Assembly (NCBI GenBank): GCA_007134665.1
Contig: SLKH01000244.1
Coordinates: forward strand, 1-7,342
DNA: 7,342 bases
Reading direction: 5' to 3'
Source: Balneolaceae bacterium
GTDB taxonomy: Bacteria > Bacteroidota > Rhodothermia > Balneolales > Balneolaceae
This document shows positions 1 to 5,697 of the stretch, in pieces. The notes under the pieces are model-generated. The model was not told where the DNA came from. It made no database searches and saw only the letters and a list, made by a program, of their open reading frames with translations. Numbering within the stretch: position 1 is the first letter of the stretch; the number at the start of each line of letters is the position of its first letter. The position numbers were made by a program, and so were the translations under genes.

Positions 1-135
1 CGAAAGCCACACCTTTATCAAAAAATAGCCCAAAGTTCCGGACATGAAATCGATCCAAGATCAGCCAGGTTTTCCGGTTAACCCTTTTCACTCAACCTCA
101 ATGCAAAACAGGGCAAATATTTGAACCCAAAATTG

Positions 136-170
136 TCATTGGAACAATGATTCCGACGTGATCGTCGGGA
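136..170. repeat. Two adjacent hairpins downstream of fabF
   Basis: Two inverted repeats lie directly back to back. The first is TCATTG (136-141), a GAA loop, then CAATGA (145-150), a perfect 6-bp stem. The second is TTCCGACG (151-158), a TGAT loop, then CGTCGGGA (163-170), an 8-bp stem with one G-T wobble and a GC-rich core. Neither is followed by a clear T run on either strand, so they are not textbook intrinsic terminators. They lie about 100-130 bases past the fabF stop codon and may be 3' processing or termination structures, or an extragenic palindromic repeat. Confidence 0.5.
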
Positions 171-199
171 CCCGAAAGGCCGATCCAGATAAGCGTGTC

Positions 200-226
200 G
201 GGTTCGGCACCGAAAGGGTTCGGCAC
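200..226. repeat. Tandem 11-base direct repeat GGGTTCGGCAC with nested inverted repeats
   Basis: GGGTTCGGCAC occurs at 200-210 and again at 216-226, a period of 16 bases, with CGAAA between the copies. The TTCGG within each copy can pair with the intervening CCGAA (210-214). Two competing stems result: 203-207 with 210-214, or 210-214 with 219-223. CCGAAAGG also appears at 172-179 and 210-217. The function is unknown; it may be a small extragenic repeat or part of a 3' structure after fabF. Confidence 0.5.
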
Positions 227-250
227 AAAAAAGGTCTAACAACTTTTTTG
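226..250. terminator. Possible weak bidirectional terminator after fabF
   Basis: CAAAAAAG (226-233) and CTTTTTTG (243-250) are perfect 8-bp inverted repeats around a 9-base loop. The stem starts 18 bases past the fabF stop codon in the direction of fabF transcription and offers a run of six T on either strand. The stem is nearly all A-T and weak on its own, so a terminator role is tentative. The CG-rich hairpins on the far side could contribute. Confidence 0.3.
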
Positions 251-268
251 GGTTGAAATAATATCCAA

Positions 269-1510
269 TCAGGTTTTCCTGAATACAACACTTGCATTAT
301 GGCCGCCAAATCCGAATGTGTTGCTAAGTGCTGCATTTACCTGTTTTTCGAGCGGCTCTTTCAATACAATATTTAAACCCGATGGTATTTCAGGATCGAG
401 CTCTTTCGTATTGATTGTTGGCAGAATAAGTCCCTCATTCATTGATTTAATCGAAATGATGGCTTCAGCAGCTCCGGCTGCGCCGAGCAGGTGTCCAGTC
501 ATCGACTTCGTAGCGTTAATGTGAAGGTGTTTAGCATCACTGCCGAATAATGCTGCAATCGCTTTTGTTTCACTCAGGTCTCCGACCGGTGTAGATGTTG
601 CATGTGTATTCAGGTAATCGATCTCCTCAAGATTGAGGTTTGCATCTTCCACTGCCCTTTTCATACCCTCCCTGGCTCCTTTTCCTTCCGGATGAGTTGC
701 TGTCATATGATAGGCATCGGAGGTCATCGCGGCACCAGCTACCTCTGCATAAATTTTTGCGCCTCTCGCTTTTGCATGTTCATATTCTTCAAGAATCAGG
801 GTTCCGGATCCCTCCGACATTACGAATCCGTCACGTTCAACGTCAAATGGCCTTGATGCACCTTCAGGGTCATCATTACGAGTAGACATCGCTTTCATTG
901 CTGAAAAACCACCAAATGATGCATGTGTCACCGGTGCTTCCGATCCTCCGGTTATGATTACTTTTGCCTTACCCATTCGGATATAATTCATGGCATCCAT
1001 GATAGATGTATTGGAAGTGGCACATGCCGAAACTGTGGAATAATTTATCCCCATCAATCCATATTTCATTGAAATAAGCCCGGATGCTATGTTCATGATC
1101 ATTTTCGGTACAAGAAACGGACTGAACCTTGGATTATAATCGCCCTTTACATACTCCATCACTTCATGTTCAAATGTGAGCAGTCCTCCCTGACCACTGC
1201 CCCAGATTACCCCTGTATCAAACGGATCCATTTTTTCAAAATCGAGCCCGGAGTCTCTGACAGCTTCTTCCGTTGAAATCAGCGCATACTGACTGAAAGG
1301 ATCTGTTCGCTTGATTTCACTATGACTCAGGTACTTTTTTGGATCATAATCTTTTAATTCACAGGCAAACTGAGTTCTAAAGAGTGATGGATCAAAGGCT
1401 TTCAGCCGGGCAGCTCCGCTTTTACCTGACACTAAAGAGTTCCAAAAATCATCTACCGAATGTCCAAGTGGTGTTAATGCTCCCAAACCTGTAACAACAA
1501 CGCGTTTCAT
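269..1510 (-). CDS. fabF: 3-oxoacyl-[acyl-carrier-protein] synthase II (KAS II, FabF)
   Basis: FabF catalyses the elongating Claisen condensation of malonyl-ACP with an acyl-ACP in type II fatty acid synthesis, in the cytosol. The 413-residue length equals that of E. coli FabF. The thiolase-fold catalytic set falls at the E. coli positions: nucleophile Cys163 in SACATS, His303 in NTHATSTPVGD, Lys335 in NATKSMTGH, and His340. The gatekeeper loop NTFGFGGHN is at 397-405. The start MKRVVVTGLGALTPLG is the usual FabF N-terminus, so the ATG at 1510 is secure. It is the last gene of a minus-strand run, 101 bases after the glycosyltransferase. No acpP or rnc lies next to it, although acpP-fabF is a common arrangement, so this may be a stand-alone or second copy. 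The leader holds competing inverted repeats (1538-1560). The enzyme looks fully active. FabB or a polyketide-type KAS is less likely given the Cys-His-His-Lys context and length. Confidence 0.96.
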   Translation of the reverse strand: MKRVVVTGLGALTPLGHSVDDFWNSLVSGKSGAARLKAFDPSLFRTQFACELKDYDPKKYLSHSEIKRTDPFSQYALISTEEAVRDSGLDFEKMDPFDTGVIWGSGQGGLLTFEHEVMEYVKGDYNPRFSPFLVPKMIMNIASGLISMKYGLMGINYSTVSACATSNTSIMDAMNYIRMGKAKVIITGGSEAPVTHASFGGFSAMKAMSTRNDDPEGASRPFDVERDGFVMSEGSGTLILEEYEHAKARGAKIYAEVAGAAMTSDAYHMTATHPEGKGAREGMKRAVEDANLNLEEIDYLNTHATSTPVGDLSETKAIAALFGSDAKHLHINATKSMTGHLLGAAGAAEAIISIKSMNEGLILPTINTKELDPEIPSGLNIVLKEPLEKQVNAALSNTFGFGGHNASVVFRKT

Positions 1511-1537
1511 AAAGTGATATTAATTTTAATTGTGTAA

Positions 1538-1560
1538 AACCGTATCTAAACGGTTAGATA
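1538..1560. promoter_or_regulatory. Overlapping inverted repeats in the fabF leader
   Basis: Two perfect inverted repeats share bases. AACCGT (1538-1543) pairs with ACGGTT (1550-1555). TATCTAA (1543-1549) pairs with TTAGATA (1554-1560) around an ACGG loop. They cannot form together. They sit 28-50 bases upstream of the fabF ATG. As DNA, the 18-base TATCTAA-N4-TTAGATA palindrome has the form of an operator for a dimeric repressor. As RNA, the pair could switch. Both readings are inferred from symmetry alone. Confidence 0.35.
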
Positions 1561-1577
1561 TCAATTTCGATTAAATT

Positions 1578-1598
1578 TGTGCCCAATACTACGGCACA
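1578..1598 (-). terminator. Hairpin just after the glycosyltransferase stop
   Basis: TGTGCC (1578-1583) and GGCACA (1593-1598) form a perfect 6-bp stem with a 9-base loop, 13 bases beyond the glycosyltransferase stop codon. On the minus strand the stem is followed by AATTTAAT, a poor T tract. It may be a weak terminator or attenuator between the glycosyltransferase and fabF. Confidence 0.3.
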
Positions 1599-1611
1599 TT
1601 ATTGATTAATG

Positions 1612-2880
1612 CTATTCTTTTGCTTTATTCTGATCCCGGTTTTTAGCTTCAATCCAGCGCGACATGTATTTTGTACTGGCAGTTGTATGATGCATCAGCA
1701 TAGATCCGGTGAAATTTTGATTTCGATGAACCTCGAGTTTCTTTCTCAACTCCGATAATCTGTCAATCAGGACATCCATAAGTTTCAGGTCTGTAAACCT
1801 TTCATTTATGATCCGAAATCCTTGTTTTGAACAGATGTTCCATATCTTCATATTTGAATATAACTCCACAGCACGATTTGCAAACACCAGCGGCTCGTCA
1901 TAATTACTTATATATCCACTCCATTCAAGTGATCCATTTATTCCTTCGGATCCAATTTCCGTTGTAATACTGGGAGTACCGCATTCCATCGCTTCCAATA
2001 GCTTACCTTTGAGACCCGCTCCAAATCTTAACGGGGCAAGACATACCCTCGCTTGCTGCATGACCCCTTTCGCATGATCCGCTCTTCCTTTGATTATAAA
2101 CCCTTCACTCGTATCATGGAGGCTTGTAACCTTACCAGAGGGATATGCTCCATACAAATGAAGTTCAACATCCGGTAATTGTTCCCGGATAAGTGGCCAG
2201 ACTTCATTTTTCATATATAAAACCGAATCAAGATTTGGCGGGTGACGAAAATTTCCAATGTGAATAAAATGGTTTCTTTCTGTAAATGCGGGGAATTTTT
2301 TGACGGTTTCATTATCTATCGGATCAGAAAAAATCGGCAAATAGTATAAAAGGCCGGATGGAATCTTGAACAGATCTTTTAGCAATTTGATTTCAGCTTC
2401 TGAAATAATCAAAGTCAGATCGGATCTGTAAATCGATGCAATCTCTCTTTTCGACATATCTGAGGAAAGTAATAGATCATCCGAATATACAGCATTCCTT
2501 TCAACTGCTTGTTGTCTCACCGATCGCAGGCAGTGAAGATCTTCTGTGTTGAGAACTCTCAATGCACCAGGACAATGCTCTCCTACCCTCCATCCAAACT
2601 GCTCTTCAGTCATGAAGCGGTCAAAAAGTACGATATCCGGATCCAATTCGCTGAGATACGCATCAAAACCACTATCATTGATCCGGACTTCAGCAGTCGA
2701 AACCCCAAGGTTTTTCAAATTTAAAGAGTATTCACTTTGAGCAGCAGCAGTTACAAATGTGACTTTCGCTCCCGATGATTGTAAGATCTTAATTAGCTGC
2801 ATCATACGTTTCCCGGCAGCAGATGAATCCGGTTCCGGCCAAACTTTACCAATGATTAAAACACTCTGAAATCCTGACAT
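1612..2880 (-). CDS. Glycosyltransferase, GT4-like (GT-B fold, glycosyl transferases group 1)
   Basis: Likely transfers a sugar from a nucleotide donor to a glycan or lipid acceptor at the cytosolic face of the membrane; donor and acceptor cannot be read from sequence. The 422 residues split into an N-terminal Rossmann half that opens with VLIIGKVWPEPDSSAAGKRMM (7-27), as in GT4-like acceptor domains, and a C-terminal half. The second half begins near FIHIGNFRHPPNLDSV (205-220) and carries the donor-binding signature FGAGLKGKLLEAMECGTPSITT (286-307), including Lys291 and Glu296. The tail after about 380 is basic and contains HHTTASTKYMSRWIEAKN (397-414), outside the GT-B core; I have a general recollection of similar tails in Bacteroidota glycosyltransferases. 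There is no signal peptide or membrane helix. It follows the lipoprotein gene by 44 bases and precedes fabF, so a role in envelope polysaccharide or glycolipid is possible but inferred. Confidence 0.85.
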   Translation of the reverse strand: MSGFQSVLIIGKVWPEPDSSAAGKRMMQLIKILQSSGAKVTFVTAAAQSEYSLNLKNLGVSTAEVRINDSGFDAYLSELDPDIVLFDRFMTEEQFGWRVGEHCPGALRVLNTEDLHCLRSVRQQAVERNAVYSDDLLLSSDMSKREIASIYRSDLTLIISEAEIKLLKDLFKIPSGLLYYLPIFSDPIDNETVKKFPAFTERNHFIHIGNFRHPPNLDSVLYMKNEVWPLIREQLPDVELHLYGAYPSGKVTSLHDTSEGFIIKGRADHAKGVMQQARVCLAPLRFGAGLKGKLLEAMECGTPSITTEIGSEGINGSLEWSGYISNYDEPLVFANRAVELYSNMKIWNICSKQGFRIINERFTDLKLMDVLIDRLSELRKKLEVHRNQNFTGSMLMHHTTASTKYMSRWIEAKNRDQNKAKE

Positions 2881-2924
2881 CCGGTTATAAACGTGGTACT
2901 TTCTAAATCAGAATAAACGATTAA

Positions 2925-3641
2925 TCAATTTACATTGAATTGATAACTGATACCAAAACTGACGTTCATCATATTGTAATCGAAATCGGGATCTCCGATG
3001 ACCGGTCCTGTTAAACCTGTATTAAAATTAAGTTTAATCCGATCCCAGCCGGCCTGGATAAAAAGTGAAGGCTCCCAAAATATCGGGCTTGTAGGATCCG
3101 TAATCACTGCGGGACTGCTGCCGATCTCGCGAATCTCGTTAAACTGAATCAATGATAACCGATTCACTATACCAATATCAAATGCCCGGCTTTGAAAAGC
3201 GATATTGCCCTGTATAAAAGGCTTTATATATCTGCCTTTAGAATGTAAATCAATCGATGATTGTCCGATTGTGATTAAAGCTGTTCCGGTACCTGATCCA
3301 AAACCGAGTCCACCTGACCCTTCAAAAATGATATTTTGTACCGGGCGCCACATAGTACCAGTTCCGATTTCTGCATAGCGATGACTGGAGGTTTCAAACC
3401 CATTATCACTTTCATCTTCGCTTCCCATCACCCCTCCAAAAATATAGACCTGGTCACCGGGTGCATACGCTCCCTGAAGTTCTAAACCGCTAAAACCTGC
3501 ACGCAGAGAAACTTTAGCATCACCCTGCTCTGAGAACATGGGTGTATTAGGAGATGACTGATGATAAATCGGGGCACAACCTGATATCAGGCTGATTAAT
3601 ATGATGGTAATTACAAAAATTATTATATCTGATTGAATCAT
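2925..3641 (-). CDS. Predicted outer-membrane beta-barrel-like lipoprotein, function unknown
   Basis: The 238-residue protein opens with a hydrophobic signal ending in the lipobox LISGC, placing the lipidated cysteine at 22. The mature part is rich in alternating hydrophobic/polar, glycine- and aromatic-bearing stretches typical of beta-strands and ends ISYQFNVN, like a closing barrel strand. Just after the lipobox comes SPNTPMFSEQGDAKVSLRAG (30-49) and then LELQGAYAPGD (53-63). This resembles a pattern I recall from uncharacterised Bacteroidota outer-membrane proteins (NTPxF...G...QxAYA). No enzymatic residues are evident. The n-region before the hydrophobic stretch lacks Lys or Arg and has an Asp, which is unusual for a signal peptide; no better start exists because an in-frame TGA lies a few codons upstream. 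It is 44 bases ahead of the glycosyltransferase gene and may have its own promoter (-7-like box at 3714-3721). Confidence 0.7.
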   Translation of the reverse strand: MIQSDIIIFVITIILISLISGCAPIYHQSSPNTPMFSEQGDAKVSLRAGFSGLELQGAYAPGDQVYIFGGVMGSEDESDNGFETSSHRYAEIGTGTMWRPVQNIIFEGSGGLGFGSGTGTALITIGQSSIDLHSKGRYIKPFIQGNIAFQSRAFDIGIVNRLSLIQFNEIREIGSSPAVITDPTSPIFWEPSLFIQAGWDRIKLNFNTGLTGPVIGDPDFDYNMMNVSFGISYQFNVN

Positions 3642-3713
3642 AATTATTCCGGTCTTTAATCACAGGTAATCATATTATTTATAAGGATCACCTAATAATA
3701 ACATTGCAACAGG

Positions 3714-3721
3714 CAAAAGTA
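3714..3721 (-). promoter_or_regulatory. Bacteroidota-type -7 box (TAnnTTTG) before the lipoprotein gene
   Basis: On the minus strand this reads TACTTTTG, an exact match to the TAnnTTTG -7 element of the primary sigma factor in Bacteroidota. It lies about 73 bases upstream of the lipoprotein ATG. No TTG is found at the expected -33 spacing, so the call rests on one element only. Confidence 0.35.
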
Positions 3722-3762
3722 ATGAGGCCGGTTATGATGAATACCGATTTTAAATGAAGTTA

Positions 3763-4422
3763 CTATATCACTGATCCATGTACATTCTGATAGACAACCG
3801 CCTCCCAAACAAGTGTTTGAGATTTATTAATGAGGGAAAAACCATAATTACGTATTTGCCGGTCAACATCTTCCGGCCGATGAATAAATGTCCGGAAATC
3901 GCTGCCCTGCATTTTGAACCAAATATTACCAATTGTAATCGCCAGATTTGCTCCCCATCTGTCTCTCGGGTAAACCAGGCCAATATATTTCTTTGCTTTG
4001 AGAGCTGCATTTTCAATCATTTTTTCACGGTCAGGGTAACAACAAATAACCCTGTCGAGAGTAACTATATCTGCAGATTCAAGATCAGATGACAATTCGA
4101 CAAAGTCTCCAAACCGAAATTCTATTTGGCGATTCAGGTTTCGCTCTTCAGCTTGTTTTTTTGCAATCTTAAGATAACCGGTTGAAGCATCGACATGTGT
4201 TGATTTTCGGATTCCCATTTCAAACAATTCAAAAGAAATTGAACCGATTCCGCCACCAATGTCGAGAAGTGTCATGTTCCCCAGGTCATCATTACGAATC
4301 GGTTCGAGCATCAGCCGGGTCGACTTCCTCAGCCCCTTTTTGTGGTATCTTTTCACATCCCGCAGTGCAGTTTTTTCGTTAAATATCTTTTCTGCATCCA
4401 TACAATGATTGCAACATGCCAT
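3763..4422 (-). CDS. Class I SAM-dependent methyltransferase with N-terminal CCxHC motif
   Basis: Transfers a methyl group from S-adenosylmethionine; the substrate is unknown. The Rossmann methyltransferase core shows motif I LLDIGGGIG (52-60 from the chosen start), the acidic residue after beta 2 in THVDAS, GDFVEL (105-110), VTLDRVICCYPD (120-131) and LVYPRDRW (149-156). This set recalls methyltransferases often labelled Mg-protoporphyrin IX methyltransferase-like, but no chlorophyll genes are nearby and that label should not be taken as function. The start is uncertain. I prefer the ATG at 4422, giving MACCNHCMDAEKIF, because the conserved part seems to begin at the cysteine cluster. The ATG at 4497 would add 25 residues without recognisable features. 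Length is 219 residues (244 from 4497). Cysteines at 3, 4, 7 plus His6, and the CC pair at 127-128, could bind a metal. The gene is first in the minus-strand run and divergent from the DUF5329 gene. Confidence 0.82.
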   Translation of the reverse strand: MACCNHCMDAEKIFNEKTALRDVKRYHKKGLRKSTRLMLEPIRNDDLGNMTLLDIGGGIGSISFELFEMGIRKSTHVDASTGYLKIAKKQAEERNLNRQIEFRFGDFVELSSDLESADIVTLDRVICCYPDREKMIENAALKAKKYIGLVYPRDRWGANLAITIGNIWFKMQGSDFRTFIHRPEDVDRQIRNYGFSLINKSQTLVWEAVVYQNVHGSVI

Positions 4423-4679
4423 CTGAGGTAAATTTAATTGACATTTTATGCCGAAAAGTGTCCCTGTTATATCACTTCCCAACACCTGGAATTCCATTCT
4501 TCAAACAAAAAAAGTTCCTGAAGATGTAACTTTCAGTATCATAGTTGAGTATATACTACAAAGAAATCTTTATAAAATTGTAATATTTACACATCAATAA
4601 TTATACATGAATCACGTTACCGGAAAACTGATTTATTTTAGTACATTTATAGTTGTCGAGACGCTTAATAAAGAAAAAA

Positions 4680-5069
4680 ATGACTATCATCTCGCTATTA
4701 CATATAGTTTTATTGGTTACTTTCAATTCATTTCAGATTGATTCAAAATATTCATCTGATCTTAGTGAACAGCAAAAGATTGAATATCTTATTTCACATA
4801 TTGAAAATTTAACTAACGCTTATTTTATCCGAAACGGAAGATCTCATACTCCAAAAGATGCTGCCAATCACCTGAGAAGGAAATTAAGACATTCGAGAAA
4901 CCACATTAATACTGCTGAAGATTTTATTCACATCTGCGCAACCAAATCCTCCATCACCGGCAGAAAGTATCTAATCATTTTTTCCGATGGCAAAAAGGTT
5001 GAAACCGGAAAATATCTGCTACAGATTTTAGTTAGCCTTGAGCCAACAGAAGAAGACATTTCTGAATAG
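4680..5069 (+). CDS. Secreted/periplasmic DUF5329 (YfeK-like) family protein
   Basis: Small exported protein of unknown function, 129 residues from the chosen start. A hydrophobic segment at 3-18 forms a signal peptide, probably followed by the mature domain from about residue 23. The mature part matches the pattern I know from E. coli YfeK/DUF5329: FIRNG (49-53), His56, HLRRKL (64-69), an INTAEDFI stretch (76-83), then SSITGRKY (90-97). The ATG at 4680 follows an A-rich leader, as is usual in this group. An in-frame TTG at 4653 would add MSRRLIKKK, giving a more basic signal n-region, so it cannot be excluded. The gene is divergent from the methyltransferase across about 180-260 bases. A TACATTTA at 4642-4649 is one base off the TAnnTTTG -7 box and would favour the 4680 start. 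No partner is evident. Confidence 0.78.
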   Translation: MTIISLLHIVLLVTFNSFQIDSKYSSDLSEQQKIEYLISHIENLTNAYFIRNGRSHTPKDAANHLRRKLRHSRNHINTAEDFIHICATKSSITGRKYLIIFSDGKKVETGKYLLQILVSLEPTEEDISE

Positions 5070-5352
5070 AAAATTCTGTGTAATTCCATTTAACCGCAAT
5101 TTTTCAAGACATAACATAAATAGTTTGTAACGAAATGGCTGCACCCCTGTCTTTAACATGAAGAAATTGTAGGTTAAATAAAATTATTTAACTCGAAATA
5201 ACAGAATTTTTTAAAATGAAAAAAATATAGGGCAATTGTTTATCGATTTTATTAATATCTCTGCAATTAATGTCAATATACAGAATTATTAAAATCGTCT
5301 CATAAACACATAATTCTTATCTCAGTACTGGAATGAATTCTATTTATACAGT
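5070..5352. other. AT-rich intergenic region without a gene
   Basis: This stretch of 283 bases lies between two plus-strand genes. It is strongly A/T-rich and has stops in all frames; the only ATG-starting frames are tiny (for example MKKL at 5159 and MKKI at 5216). No tRNA-like cloverleaf or strong GC-rich stem is visible. It contains a 20-base palindrome (5173-5192) and a perfect CAGTACTG 8-mer (about 5324-5331). It probably holds the promoter of the following gene, but I find no exact TAnnTTTG box. Confidence 0.5.
5173..5192. promoter_or_regulatory. 20-base AT-rich palindrome, candidate operator
   Basis: GTTAAATAA (5173-5181) and TTATTTAAC (5184-5192) are perfect 9-base inverted arms separated by AA. 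The length and near-continuous symmetry fit a binding site for a dimeric helix-turn-helix regulator. It is 104 bases past the DUF5329 stop and 161 bases before the next start. As an RNA hairpin it would need a larger loop and would be weak. The regulatory role is inferred from symmetry. Confidence 0.35.
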
Positions 5353-5586
5353 ATGATTGAGCACCAGAATAACAGACGAAATCCCGATTTGCGAAAAAGA
5401 AAACGAATCAACGATAAAGTCAGACTTTATCAAAAGTTGGCTGAGGCTTTATTAACCTCCGAAAGCGCCGCTGTAAATGGCTATACATTAGACCCCGATC
5501 TGCCATTCCTGCGATTATGCTATATGGTTGAGGATTATGAAGACCTTTTCAGTGAAAAAGCAGCCTCCTCTTCCGGAAGGAGATAA
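5353..5586 (+). CDS. Small charged protein of unknown function (77 residues)
   Basis: I do not recognise this protein. It begins with a strongly basic stretch (RRNPDLRKRKR, residues 8-18), then a likely amphipathic helix DKVRLYQKLAEALLTSE (21-37), a short NGYTLDPDLPFLRL segment (42-55) and an acidic stretch VEDYEDLF (59-66), closing with SSSGRR. It has no signal peptide or membrane helix, so it is probably cytosolic. The basic N-terminus could contact nucleic acid and the acidic half could mediate protein contact, but this is a guess. It is probably real: ATG start, reasonable codon use, no competing longer frame, and an intrinsic terminator folded over its stop codon. It appears to be transcribed alone, after the AT-rich gap carrying the 5173-5192 palindrome. 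Confidence 0.6.
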   Translation: MIEHQNNRRNPDLRKRKRINDKVRLYQKLAEALLTSESAAVNGYTLDPDLPFLRLCYMVEDYEDLFSEKAASSSGRR

Positions 5587-5605
5587 ATACTCCCTCCTTA
5601 TTTTT
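5575..5605 (+). terminator. Intrinsic terminator overlapping the end of the 77-residue gene
   Basis: GGAAGGAG (5575-5582) pairs with CTCCCTCC (5590-5597) around a 7-base ATAAATA loop, an 8-bp stem with one A-C mismatch, followed directly by TTATTTTT. A shifted perfect 6-bp pairing, AAGGAG (5577-5582) with CTCCTT (5594-5599), is also possible. The stop codon TAA (5584-5586) lies in the loop, so the stem starts inside the coding sequence. It should separate this gene from the large secreted protein downstream. Confidence 0.65.
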
Positions 5606-5697
5606 ATAGAGCAAACTTTCATCCAATCCGTTTTTTGACCATCTGAAAAAATATACTATTCTACCGTAAACAGACCACTCAGTTATTGCCAGCTACC

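Larger units (their letters stand above)
1..268. other. Left-edge region without an assignable gene; may include the end or start of a neighbouring gene
   Basis: No gene can be assigned confidently here. On the plus strand, frame 1 is open from base 1 to a TAA at 79-81 and would give a 26-residue C-terminal tail (RKPHLYQKIAQ...RFSG). On the minus strand two reading frames run off the left edge: one from a GTG at 91-89 (MKRVNRKTWLILDRFHV...) and one from an ATG at 45-43 (MSGTLGYFLIKVWLS). None of the three is recognisable, and at most one or two can be real. Bases 82-135 show nothing clear. Bases 136-250 hold a run of inverted repeats listed separately. A plus-strand gene ending at 81 would converge on fabF, which would fit a terminator-rich intergenic space. 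This is inference. Confidence 0.4.

Noticed and set aside
136..336. Minus-strand 66-residue frame MQHLATHSDLAA... overlapping the end of fabF
   Set aside because: It overlaps the secure fabF 3' end out of frame, runs through the hairpin-rich non-coding DNA, and resembles no protein family.
318..885. Plus-strand frames of 68, 84 and 81 residues
   Set aside because: All lie antisense inside fabF, overlap one another, and have cysteine-rich compositions typical of shadow frames.
2509..2740. Two plus-strand frames of 71 and 64 residues
   Set aside because: They are antisense to the conserved N-terminal half of the glycosyltransferase and carry no recognisable motif.
3768..4382. Frames of 82 (minus), 104 and 66 (plus) residues
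   Set aside because: They are out of frame with or antisense to the methyltransferase, whose motifs are continuous across the region.
5159..5233. Very short frames MKKL and MKKI in the AT-rich gap, considered as leader peptides
   Set aside because: They have four codons each, no regulatory codon runs, and no attenuator hairpin follows them.
5686..5697. TTG start for the secreted propeller
   Set aside because: The ATG four codons later gives a normal signal peptide and no feature favours the TTG.
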